Assembly (NCBI GenBank): GCA_026545225.1
Contig: CM048846.1
Location: forward strand, 12,983,975 to 13,047,974
Origin: Cornus controversa
Taxonomy: Eukaryota > Streptophyta > Magnoliopsida > Cornales > Cornaceae
DNA: 64,000 bases
Direction: 5' to 3'
Below are positions 1-12,300 of the stretch, one piece after another. The translations under genes were made by a program, and so were the position numbers. How positions within the stretch are numbered: position 1 is the stretch's first letter; every line of letters begins with the position of its first letter. The notes below the pieces were generated by a model. That model had not been told where the DNA came from, searched no databases, and worked only from the letters and a program-made list of their open reading frames with translations.

Positions 1-595
1 CAACCCATCTGTTTCGATAATTGTATTTTTCTAAAATAAAATGGGTGGTCACTCGACTTTTCTAAAGTGTTGCAATCCATAGTGTCGTTTTATAAAACTT
101 AAAGTGCATGAATCAAGTGGGAGATTGTTGGAATATTTTAAATAAATAAAATATTTTTTGTGGTTCTATGCATTATTTATAAAATTGGATTGCAATGTAA
201 TTATTGTTACTTGATGGGTTGGGGTTATACTTGTCAGTTGTGGTCTAATTGACAGTATAATATTTACACCGTTGGATTGTGGTTTTCCAATTTTATTTGG
301 TGGTCCTAACCTTTGATATCTAGGTCTCCATGATAGGGAGAAAGACTTAGGTATTTTATTTGTAGAGAAGCCGTCCCTCGCTGTTGTTGTTATAAATAAG
401 GGTTTCACAACCCTTATTCAGCCCTATCAAAGGACAACTCTCAGAAAGGGGGTAGAGCCCTATAAGGATTTTTTGCAGAAACTCAAAAGTATTCTACAGC
501 TTAATCTTCATTCAGGTATGTAAATTAAAATCTCCTCTTTAATTAATTGCAGTATTCTTGATTTCTACAAGTTGAGTATGGAATAAATTCCAACA
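1..595 (+). mobile_element. Ty1/copia-type LTR retrotransposon, 3' end with complete 3' LTR (126-595)
   Basis: The window opens inside the element. A purine-rich tract (about 115-125, AAGTGGGAGAT) lies directly before an LTR that starts TGTTGGAAT and ends ATTCCAACA, giving a 470-bp LTR at 126-595 with the TG...CA ends and short inverted termini of LTR retrotransposons. A TATAAATA motif at about 391 could be its promoter. The purine tract on the left shows that this is the 3' LTR and that the element is read on the plus strand; the body and 5' LTR lie outside the window. The TGTTGGAA start next to GGGAGA is typical of plant copia elements. No coding part is visible here, so the superfamily is inferred. 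The 5 bases after the LTR (TATGA, 596-600) are the expected target duplication. Confidence 0.82.
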
Positions 596-1262
596 TATGA
601 AGCATCAAAATTTATCTTATATCCTCTATGTGTAGGAGCCATCCATCCAACCTGCTGTAAAATTGAACCACCTACTGGTCCAGCCCCATGAATGTCAGTC
701 AGTGCATTCTGAAATTCATGCCACTGGTTAGTAGCTGAATGCACTATAAGTCTCTCATCAATTTCCTTCTGTTCAAAATAAAATGCATTTCTACATTTCC
801 ATAAGTGCCAGCAATAATATACAACCGACCCCAATCTCTGCATTTTATCCTCTGCCTTGTCCCATAATCTCACTAGATTGCAGAACCACTGTATCCATGA
901 AGAAGAGGCAGTGAAAGTTGATTCCAGCTGAATGTGACACAATTTCCAGACCTTTACTCCATAAGGACATCGAATGAGCATATGATCAATGGACTCCACC
1001 TCGAACATGCATCATCTTCTACTATTCCCCTCCTCTTCAAATTGACCGAAACTGGAACATAACAACAATTCCATACAAAATGCAGTAGCTTTTCCTTCAC
1101 CGTCAGTTTCCATAACCTGCTCCAGAACCCATTAATAGCTGTACACTCCTCCACTCTCCTTTCATACCCCCAAAAAGCTGTTATATCTTCTGTACTCCAC
1201 TGTTCATATTTATTTTCCCACTTTACCCAGGGAAAAAACGAATGTTTTCTTGTGTTCACTAT
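596..1262 (-). mobile_element. LINE (non-LTR retrotransposon) relic: zinc-binding region and start of RNase H
   Basis: Two overlapping minus-strand frames (about 1259-954 and 1008-596) together read as the C-terminal part of a plant L1-type LINE ORF2. The first has the zf-RVT-like stretch with FWSRLWKLTVKEKL and a downstream Cys-rich segment. The second continues with HMLIRCPYG, a WHLWKCRNAFYFEQ block and then KINFDAS, the start of a plant LINE RNase H domain. A frameshift separates them. The RNase H reading stops at the copia LTR (595/596), so the LINE was cut by that insertion. It is inactive. Confidence 0.82.
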
Positions 1263-1534
1263 TTTAAGTGCATTTTTTTTTTTTGGAATGATATTAAACA
1301 GGCTAACACATAACTATTTTACCCATTTCAGACACAATGATTTTACTTGTTTTGAGCTGCAGGTCGTGTCTGTGTAGCACACAAGATTTTGGTGTCTTGG
1401 CAAACATTTAACATGCAGAGAAGTTGAATTATTGTACAAATGTAACTGCGTAGAGAATGACCTGAGATTGAATATGATTAGTTTGTAAACTGATATAGAA
1501 TTACTTTTTACTGGATGTTGCAGCAGGTGTCATA

Positions 1535-2939
1535 ATGAAAACTGAAGTCACAATGAAAACTGAAAAGTTTGAAGAGGTATGAAATTTCGTTTTGTTTGTT
1601 GCTTACTTTTTGATGTATGCCTTGAGTATCATTTTTCTGAATTAACAAAAGCAGTCTTTATTTTGTTGAAATTCCTGTTGCATATAAGTTTTTTAGTAGT
1701 AATTATTTGTTATAACCAAAGGCCTCAATCTTCTTGATGAATGAAGTGGGAGCTTGTTAACGTTTGTTTGCACAAACATAATTCTCTCTCATCATTGTGG
1801 TGAAGTGAAAGGCCTCGATCAATTTTTTCTTGGTTCTGACCATTGAAAATTGTTCTATGCAAACCCTGTTTTCTTTGATTTCTCAGGGTGTTTCATCCTA
1901 CAAACCAATTGCACCAAGGATGAAAATAATTATCGATAGAATGATGGCCCGTAGAGTTGCTCGAAGCCAAACCTCAAGTTCATGTTCATGCTACAAACCA
2001 ATTGCACCAAGGATGAAAGTAATTATCGATAGAATGATGGCCCGTAGAGTTGCTCAAAGCCAAACCTCAAGTTCATGTTCATGGCCCAAAACTAAGGTTA
2101 TGTTCTTTATCATATTTATTTTCTATAATCTTCTTTGAAATTCATTTCGGACTTGCTAATTTCATTGTATATTTTGTTCTTGCAGGCTTTCATTGTGAGA
2201 GAGTTTCTTAATTTTCTTAATACTGCTACTGAGTGAGCAAATACTCTTTCTATATTTTGTTATTTCATGTTGCAAATACTTTCTCTATTCACATCTCTTT
2301 ATGAACTGATATTGTTTTTCCTTCTTATAACAAACAGGGAGGAGCTTAAAGGAGTAAAAGTAAGCACAACATGATCATTTCAGCTTCCTACTTTCATAAA
2401 ATAATTTTTACCATATATTCATCATCGTTATCATTGCCTTAATCCTATATGAGTTGCCTTAATCTCAAATGAATGGCGTTTTCTATTCTCTTCTATTACA
2501 AACTCTCTCTCATATATTATTTAAGTTTTTTTATTAATGATTTCATCCCAACCATTTTGATAAAATTATTTTTACGACTAGAATTCTTATATTTATGTAT
2601 CTGTATAGGATATTGAAGAGGAGACGGCCAATTCAGTTATCAAACTTCGCGAGGAATCTTCTCTCGAGGAGGTAAGAATTTTCTACTACTAGAGATAGTG
2701 ATTGTTATGGCTAATTCTTTTGTTTTGCAGCTGAAGGACTTGGAGAAGATTCAGATTGCAGAAGAGCAGGTATAGTTATTAGTTATTCAATCTTGGCTTA
2801 CCCATAGTTTATTATTCTTTTATTTCTCCCAATTCTTTTATACTAAATTTTTAAAGTAACAGTCTACTGTTTTTCTTCATTAATTCTCTTACAGATACAT
2901 GGCATGATGATGAAGTTTGCTGAGAAAAATTTGAAGTAA
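1535..2939 (+). CDS. Unrecognised gene, 3' coding exons (C-terminal part, helical/coiled protein)
   Basis: Seven phase-consistent exons end at a TAA: 1535(or earlier)-1576, 1887-2096, 2186-2232, 2338-2359, 2609-2671, 2731-2769 and 2895-2939. All introns have GT-AG borders. The product is at least 155 aa if the ATG at 1535 is the start; an upstream exon left of the LINE/copia block is equally possible, because an acceptor (TGCAG) precedes this exon. The protein is rich in Lys/Glu/Met and looks helical, with ELKGVKDIEEE and LKDLEKIQIAEEQ stretches resembling a coiled coil. The second exon holds two near-identical 31-residue units that start YKPIAPRMK. I do not recognise the family. The many short, clean exons argue for a real gene rather than chance. 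Confidence 0.6.
1898..2083 (+). repeat. In-frame 93-bp tandem duplication inside an exon
   Basis: Two direct copies, 1898-1990 and 1991-2083, differ at only two positions that I could find; both change the amino acid (I to V, R to Q). The unit is exactly 31 codons and lies wholly within one coding exon, so the protein gains one extra module without a frameshift. Confidence 0.9.
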
Positions 2940-5900
2940 TTCCTATCATTTTGTTACAGTTGATTATCCTTGTAAATAAGACCTCCAATTTCATTATTAT
3001 CATGAAACCTACCTCTATTATTTAGAAATATTTCTTATAGTCTCTGCTTGATTATAGTAAAAAAGAAAATTCCCAAATGCCATTTTTGCTTCTCTTATTG
3101 CGTAATTGTAATAAGAGGAAGGTGAAACTGTCTTGACAATGGAGTATATTGTGCTTGCAAGAATTATTATATTTCAAACCAAGGCTTTAAGTCTTTTAAC
3201 GGTAGTAAACAGTTCAAAGCATTAGCTATAGTGCTATACAACGCCCCAAATTTGAATAATAACACAAACCTTCATATCCAAAATGGCTAAACCCTTTCTC
3301 ATCGATCATGTCATGTTGCCAAAGGGTCAAGCCACACTGGATTCTTTTGTGAGCAAAGTGATGCTGTGAATCCTTTCCACCTCATGAAGACCTAAACTGT
3401 GTCCAACCACTATTTGCAGCCTTGACAGTAAAACCAACCAATAAAAAAAAAAAAACATAATTTCTTGGATATTAATTTTGTTTCTTCCACTCTTTCATTC
3501 AAGTTTTTCTTTATATTTCAATTTCTAGATACAAGTTAAAAGAAAAATGGCTACTGATCTTGTTGATTAAGAAATTAATCATGCTTGTATAATTTCATCT
3601 AGTCATTTTGATCAATTTACATGTGGCCAGGTTCTTAAGATGGTGAGAGTTATGAAATGTTGCATTCAGTCTTAATACTAATGAATTCGATTATAGCAAT
3701 CCTTGGGATTATAATGATTCTATATAGTTTATGTATAAAAAATACAATGTTATTTTAAGTGTGAGGATAGGTGGATGTGAATGTGTATGTGTATATAAAT
3801 TTAAGTGTGAATTTAGTAGGTGAATCGTGATCATTTGATTGTAATAGAAATAGTTATTTTAGACCTTAAATAGATATTTTAAATTGTAAGATTAGTTTTT
3901 TAAGTATTTTTTATCATTAAATCGTGTTTTTTTTAGAAGGAAATTCAAGCACAATGCTTAAATATAATATAAATATTTTTTCTGTAGAAAACTACAAAAG
4001 AGGCGCCTTCACGACCAAAAACAACTCAGCCTCAATGGCTTGGTGAATCCAATCCGGCCAAATAAATCAGTGGATGTCACCTTGCTTGTGACTAAGAGCC
4101 CAATGACCAAAGCTGGTGGGTTCCAATAACATTGAGGAGAAAATAAATTAAAATAGAAAGAGCTGGTGGGTTGCAATAACATTGAGTTGAAAAAAAAAAT
4201 TAAAATAGAAAGAGATGTGGCTAACAAATGTGCTACTTCACGAAATCCAGTTTGAGATGTTTATCATTTTCGTTACTCGATAGAGGTGCAAATGAATTTA
4301 ACTGTTTATGAATAATTTAGACTTGACTCGAACTCGTTCATTAAATAAAAAAATCAATTTCGAGCTCATTTTTTTAACTCATTAATTAAACCAGGTGAGC
4401 TTGAAAAATGTTCAACTTTATTCAAAGACTCTGTTAAATTTCAAAATCTTATATTTAAAAGATAAGACCACTGTGATTTAAGCTAGCCTTTTATAACTAA
4501 GGTTCAAATAATGTAAGGACTAGTTAACAATCAGTCGAACAACCATAACTTTTATGTTAGCTGTTGGATTTCTCAAATGATAGAAGAAAAAAAAATCCTA
4601 AACTCCAAGTATCAGTGTAATTTACCCTACATAACAGGCCAAAATGGAGCCAATATTTAAGGCTGTTTTTTTATTTATTTATGTATATGCATTTGTAAAA
4701 TTCTAATCAAACTCCATTTTTTTCTCTTTCAAAATTCTCTCATTTTTGTTTTTGTTTTTGTTTTCTTCTTCTTTTCCTTTTGTTTTTCTTATCTCTCCTT
4801 AAAATTTCATCCTTTTGCACTCATGTGTGATGTATATGATATAACTTTTTTTTCCCTCTCTTTTTCATCTTCTTTAATGTTATTATTGCAATTTTGTAAT
4901 GTTTATATTCTATAAATTTGAATTTTCCTTTACTGTAATTTTTTTTTTATACGAGAAATGACATAATATTTGAATCTTGATTATTACATTTTATTTTTTA
5001 ATTTGTTGTCTAATTGAAAAAGAAATTACTTTTTTTATGTTCATTATATCTCCCTAAAATAAATTCCTAATTTCGTAGTCATATCAATTATCAAGTACGT
5101 CTTCTCACATAAATACATCATGAAAAACTAATAAAGTTTCCATTGGCTCACCAATTCTCATGAAAAACTAAAGAGAGGTGGGAAAGGAAAAGTAACTATT
5201 TTGTATATTGTAAAGTGACGTTATTACCCTTTAAGTTTTGCGTGTTTTTGAATTCTAATTTCTTCCTCACCAAAACAATGGAAGGTGTCCACTCTCATAA
5301 TTCACTTCACTCAATCAGAGGAAACGACACATTTCGTTCCCGTAGACGCCTCATCCCTTTCATATATATATATATATATTCATTTGTTCCAAATTAAGTA
5401 AGGGTGTCAATGAAAGATTGCGAATGGAAAAAAATCTCAAAATTAATAACAAAATTCTAGAACTTATTTATTATTATTATTTTATTTAAGTAGAGAGGGG
5501 TTGATCTAGGCATTTTAAGATTATAAGATTACCCTGGTAATTCTGTATTTTTTTATTAGACAAGGAGTGAAGTATGCAAATTTTTTTTATTAAAATTGGA
5601 AGTAATAAGGTGTTTTCTCAAATTATTTTTTCAAATACTTTTAACTCTTGAATAATAAGGCAAAATTTCACAAAAGGACCGGATAATTTACATGGTTTTT
5701 TAATAAGAAAAAGTAGAACTTGATGATAAAAAGTTGCCAAGAAATAATTATTGCAAATGCAAGTGCTTAGTTGAAGGTGGTTTTGATAACTTAATTAAAA
5801 GTTTAATTTGTTAATTAAGCACTTATCCAATTAAATGACTTTAATAATGCAATTTGAATATCACTGTTGAAAACGCTAACATCACTTAAAAAGGTAAATC

Positions 5901-6265
5901 AAATGCAATTTGAATATTACTATTAAAAATGATAAACGCTACTTAAAATAAAAGATATAAAAAATATATTTATTTTTTAATTACCGCTTAATAACTTCGT
6001 TACTTAAAATTTACTCTTCGATTGGAATTTTCATTGTACATATTCTGCAACGAGCATATATTCTTTTGCGCCACTTAAAAAGACTTTGGAAGTAGTGGAG
6101 TGAGTGTCAAGGGAAAAAAAACACATGTAGTGCCTTGAGGATCGCGACAGGTGACAGAAACGTTCAGGTTTCGTTGTATTATTTAAGAACTCCTGAGAAG
6201 AACCGCTCCGGGAGTGAGAGTGAGAGTGAGAGTGAGCGCATTCTAGCTAGACATAGAGAGAGAGA

Positions 6266-6301
<36 letters not shown>

Positions 6302-6314
6302 TGTGTGTTGGATT
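2940..6314. other. Intergenic region and 5' flank of the uridine kinase-like gene
   Basis: I see no supportable gene. The stretch is AT-rich. At about 4119-4212 an approximately 50-bp segment (AGCTGGTGGGTT...) is repeated in tandem. From about 4280 a decayed stretch (GAGGTGCAAATGAA..., GACTTGACTCGAACTCG) resembles the end of an old hAT-type nonautonomous element. TA and GA microsatellites occur at 5361-5380 and 6207-6305; the latter abuts the start codon of the next gene, so it is probably 5' UTR. Confidence 0.5.
6207..6305. repeat. GA/TA/GT microsatellite tract in probable 5' UTR
   Basis: Compound simple repeat: GAGTGA units, then GA, TA, GA and GT runs, ending 10 bp before the ATG at 6315. 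GA-rich 5' leaders are common in plant genes. A transcript start within it is inferred, not seen. Confidence 0.85.
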
Positions 6315-9300
6315 ATGCAGGAGGAGACGACTTCGATTGATTACGTGATGGAGGCAGCGTCGGGACCTCACTTCTCAGGCCTACGACTCGACGGACTCCG
6401 CTCTGCTTCCTCTTTACCTCGCTCTTCGGCCGGCCCTACTTCTCCTTCTTCCTCAACCCTAGCTGATTCTTCTAACGCCCCCAAAGAACCATTCGTCATA
6501 GGTAACTCCCACTCACTTTCTCAGTTTGATTGCTGAGAAAAATCTCAGGATGAGAAATTACAGACATGCAATTGAACGATAACATGTTTTCTTAACAATT
6601 GCATTGCTTATTGTGTCTTCACTATCAGTTCGCTGTAGTTTAGGGCTTCCTTCTTGTTACAATTTGTCGCTCCCCTCTTTTTTGTTAGAATTTTTGAGTT
6701 TGATGGCGTTATTTATTTTTTTATTTTTTGGAATTTGAGTAGGGGTTTCAGGAGGTACGGCTTCGGGGAAGACTACTGTGTGCGACATGATAATTCAACA
6801 GCTCCACGATCATCGGGTTGTTCTTGTCAATCAGGTGTGTTGGAGCTTTTTTATACTCAAATTTGTTGATTCTGACGAATGCACTTTGATATTAATTGAG
6901 AAGGAATGTGCTTCTTTATTAGCTTTGTAGAATAATACTCCTGAATCCTACATTATACTTATTTACTGATCTCGACACCTTTTGAGATTGTGCCTCAGTT
7001 TCTGGCTTTCTGCTGTTAATTCTTTGCTAGAACTCAGCTTGTTGATAAATGGTATGTGATAATAAATGAATGCTTACCAGGAAAAAATAAATAAAGATAA
7101 CAAAAGAATGGGTAGACTAATAACAAAAGAATGGGTAGACTAACTTTGGTTGGAAAAATCATGTCAGGTAGCTAAGTAATCCAACATAGATACCTCTTTC
7201 TGATAATGGGGGGAGGTGGATAATGGCCTTATGTCCAAATTGTTTCTGCTGCATCCTGGCGTGGGAAAAGTGGTATGATCCTCTTTGACTTTAGCAGGTT
7301 CATGTGATTCTTATTTCTGGCATTTGGGTAAATAAAAAGGCAGGCTTTGTCCACGTACTGATATTAGATATATTGAAAGCTAACACAAATAGATGGCCGT
7401 AGAGTAGAAACGACTATGAAGGTTTCCCAAAAAGAAAAAGAAAAAGAAAAAGAAAGAAAAATGAAGGCGAAAAGAATACACGTGCTTGACTATTTTTTTT
7501 GTCTCCCTGAATGTGATATTACATGGTCTTATGTTGCATAAAGCATGGACGTGCTTACATGGAAGAGTGTAATATAGTTGAATATCAGCTTGCCTGACAA
7601 ACTAATTAAGTAACTTTCTATCAATATTGTGGATGAATTGTCTTAATCATTGAAGATACATTAATTTGTTGTCAACTGTATTGATTAACCAAAGCTATGT
7701 AAATGCCTGATACGTAGTGTGAGTAAACAACACGACGTGGAGATTTCTTGAATTAGATTTTTCGTTAAGGGTAACAATGTAATTTCTCTACAAACATTAA
7801 ATGAAAATAATTGTTAATAGGAGTCTTTAGGAGAACTGAAAAAATCTGGCCTATTTGGTTCTTTTTTCAGAGAACAGTTTCAGTTCTCAGAGAATTTTTT
7901 TTAGAAAAGATCAAATGTCTAACAATACTTTCTTTTGTCTGAAAATGATTTTTTGTTTTCACTGTTCTTGAAACGGATCCAAATAAGCTCTACTTTTTAC
8001 TATGATTTTATCTTGAATTATCAAACAAATTACTTGAATGAAGATATGGTTGAAGAAGCTTTTATTGGTAAAGGATAATATGAGGTTTTCTTATACCTAT
8101 TAATGATAGACACATCCAAGACAATACAAAATTTGATACTCAAACCTGATGCTTTATTGTAAAGGCAGACGACACATTGGTAAATGTAGTGAACTTTATG
8201 GCCATTTTATATGTTCTAATCTATTCTTTTAATCTAAGTTTGATTTGTCATCTATTATTGTGTTCTTAGTATTATTTTATCATATCACTGCTTGATAATT
8301 GATGGTGAGTTTTATACTTAATATAGAGTTGTTCTAAGGCCCAATTATATTATGGCCACAAATGTGATAAGAATCATGATCTATGATGGACATATGGGAT
8401 GTGAGGGCATATTTTTAAGTGTGATACCTAATTGCTCTTGGTTCAGTAATAGTTGGTATGTACCGAGCTGCCTTAGTTAATGACAGGGGCTCCGTTCATT
8501 AGCTGGCATTGATTGGAAGATGATGTTGGGCTCCTTTGGTAGGGTACTCAAGCGTCCAATCTTTTGGAGTGATAGAGATGTATATGTGTGATTTTTGAAG
8601 TTATAATTTGATGAAGAAAAACAAAATTGCATGGTTGATTAGAACTGTGAAGTAGCTTTCTTTCTCTCCTTAAACCTCAATTTATTTTATAGATTTGGTC
8701 TTCATTATTTGAGATTAAGCTTAGCTGATTACAACAGGAGAAAGTGTTCATTTTACTATGACTGTGTATTAGGGTCCAATAAATAGTTGAAATTGAAAAT
8801 ATTAAAAGATTTAATTACCAGAACAATATTAGGTCCCCAAAAATTTTGGAAAACCGTATTTAACAGGGCCCTATGAATAATTGAAGTTAAAAAGATTTAG
8901 TTCCCACAAAAAAATATTATAAAGATTTAGCATGTGGTCCCCCAAAGCTCATAAATATTCTTAATTTGAATTCCTTTAGACCTTAGTTTTTGAAATCCAC
9001 ATTTAAAGGAAAAAAAATACAAAAACCGGAATATGATCCATATCCTTCTTCTTCTCCTCCTCATTTTTTACTCGGATTAACAATAATATATTATAAATAT
9101 TATTTTGATACAATGAGTTCGGTCTCTACAACTAAAAATTTCTGGATTTCCTATAGGAGTTAAAAAAGATAACTTACCGAACTTTGTTGCAACCTGTTGT
9201 TTTAATGTGACTCAGAGTTTAGATGTATGAATATATGTGTAGCAGTTTTTGATGAATGCATCACTTATTGAGCTCTGATCAAAACTGGTTTATGGAGCAT

Positions 9301-12300
9301 CTTCCATATGGAAATTTGGCAGGTGTGTGTGGATGCATGAGCACATGTATATGTGTTTCTTTTATTTACCATTTGGGAATAAGATGTTCCCCTTCCAAAG
9401 TTGCACAATTTTCTTTAAGTTCATTGCATCTGGTATTGTCTTGTAAAGATGATCAGTTTCCGCTCATGTTAGTAAAGTGTTAGATTTTTTAATGCAGAAT
9501 AATTCTCTTAATGAATTTCCTGATGTATATTTGCATGGTTATTCTGTAGGATTCATTTTATCGTGGTTTGACAGCTGAAGAATCCAAACGTGTACATGAG
9601 TATAATTTTGATCATCCTGGTAATCAATATTTTTGTTTAATATTGCCTTAGATCTTTTAGTTGATGTTCATTTGTAAAGTAAGATCTCGTATATGTGTAT
9701 ATATCAAAACAGCAAGATCTGGTGTTGTGAATTTCTAAACTTTGCTGAATTTATTGTGCAACCACATTCACCAGTGTCCTGCATGGATGAATTTTCTGCA
9801 ATCTTATAATCATATGTTACTTTCTCTGTAGATGCTTTTGACACTGAGCAGCTCCTGGAGTGCATTGGAAAGCTCAAATGTGGCCAATCTGTCCATGTTC
9901 CAATATATGATTTTAAAAATCATCGTAGGTGTTCAGAAAGTTTTCGGCAGGTATGCACTTTGCAACATGTGTTGGAAATGCCATTTTACGTCTGATCGTG
10001 TTTTTTTACATATGGGCTCCACCATCTGCTTATACTGCAACCATTAGGTATTGGATTGTTCAAATTGTCACGGCAAGGTAGTGATAGTGCATTCAAGCTA
10101 AACTATCTTTGTAAAGGCCCTTCAATTATTATCTGACTCCTTTTTATGTGATATATAAACTAAAAAGGATTTCTTTTTATAAGTTGTGCCTTGTTTTATT
10201 CCTTTAAATGTGGTTTGAAAGGTTTTATCTTATTATTTTTCTATTTTTTTATTAATTTTGATGGGTATACAGGGATTGAATGAATCTAATCTACTATGAA
10301 ATAGGATTCCAAATGTATGAAATGATAACATAAGAGGTTCTTAGATAATCGAAGTGAGACGTCATTATCTAAGGAAACTTTTTGGTGGAATGGGGACCTT
10401 TAAAGCCTAAGAAAAATGAGAAGTGGGTGTTCTAAAATTGGTAAAAAATTAGAAATGAAGAAAGTTTTGAAAGCGATAAATATTATAGCAAGCAAGTTAA
10501 AAATAGTACAAGACGGTAAGTTTTGAGTGTGAAACAAATTTAATTTTGAAATAGGCAAAATGATGGGGAGAACAGTGTATCTGAATTTGCAAAGTTATAG
10601 AGAATTTAATCACATTAATTGCTTGAGAGGAATCAATGGTCTTGATGGAGTTGATGAAATTAGATTATTACTTATAAAAAAAAAACTTATAAAAAATGAT
10701 GAAATTAGATTATTAGAGAAAGGTAACAAAGTTACTTTGAGCGGTGGTTAAATGAAACTGTATATTAAAAGAATATGATATCTTTAAGAAGATTGGAGAA
10801 AACAAATTTGTAAGGCTAGAGAGGATTCAAAGTAAGGAGGCTAGAGAGGATTCAAAGTAAGTTTTTGTGGAGGGGTTTAGGGGATGAGTTCAAATTCCAC
10901 TTGGTGAGCTGGGGGAAGGTGTGTACCTCGATTCAGAAAGGGGGATTGGGAATAAGGAGGTTGGATTTGTTCAATAAGGCGTTATTGGACAAATGGCTTT
11001 GGCGTTTCGAAGTTGAGAGATCCAGATTGTGGAGGAGGGTTGTTGTTAGTCGGAGTGGGGAAAGAGTTGGTGGTTGGTGGTCTACGGAGATGAACGTTCT
11101 TGTGGGGGTGGGGGTTTGGAAATGTATTCGGAAAGGTTGGGATGAGTTCTCCAAACACATTTGATTTAGGGTGAGAAATGGGAGACATATCGGTTTTTGG
11201 GAGGACATTTAGTGTGGGGAAATATCTTTGGCCCGTAAGTTCCTTAGACTGTTCAGGATTGCAACGAACAGACAAGCCTCAGTTGTCGACTGTTATCAGC
11301 ATGATAGCGGAAGATTGACTTGGGATTTGCGCTTTTGTAGGGCATTCCATGATTGGGAGCTTACAGAGATTGCGGAGTTTATGGCCCTTTTGTATAATCA
11401 GGTGGTTGAGGGGGAGGGAATGGACAAGATGGTATGGATGGGCTCCACGAGGGGAACCTTTGAGGTTCGTTCCTTTTATAAAATCCTCTTGAATTTCACA
11501 GGTCCCATCTTCCCTTGGAAGGCAATTTGGAGAACAAAGGCCCCCTTGAAGGTGGCTTTCTTTACTTGGACAACTACCTTTGGCAAGATTCTTACCATAG
11601 AGAACCTCAGGAGAAGGGGTCGAATTATGGTGAATTGGTGTTGCATGTGCAATAGGGGTGGCAAAATTAGACACGACACGATAATATGACACGAGTTAAG
11701 TGGGTTTGGGTTTGAGGTAAGTCGACACGTTTAATAAATGGGTTGAACCGAACACGACATGCAAAAATTGGGTTGGGTTTGGGTTTAAGCTATTTAACCC
11801 GTGACACGATTACGACATGAGTTATTCATATATTATGGTTTTATACAAACTTATATATACATAGTTTTATATATTGCAATTGTTTGTAATCTATTTGTTT
11901 GTTTATAGGACTGATGCAGCCATAAAATGTAAGGATGAGATTGTTATGGTGTCTTCCCAGTTGTTGAATCACCTTAGTATGTTTTTTTAATTTATATACA
12001 GATACAAAATTTATAATATAGTTTGATTTTAAGATTTATGTATTGATATGTACTTTATTTTTTATATAATTTTCAGAGAGATTTTTAGGGGTGAAGAAAC
12101 TAATATGATATAAGTTAAACGATTAAAAATGTTATTAAAGAAGTCGTGCCATTATAGGACATGTTTATTAAACGGGTTACACGGATCGACACGGATAGCA
12201 CGTTTAATAAACGACTTGGATTAGTGTTGAGGGTTTCTGACACGATTATTAAATGGGTTGGGTTAAGGTTGAGCTGTTTAGTAGAATACTCATAGATCAA

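Noticed and set aside
4009..4227. 72-codon minus-strand frame, possibly a LINE RNase H remnant
   Set aside because: Only weak resemblance; it runs through a local tandem duplication and an A-rich run, and I could not align any conserved motif.
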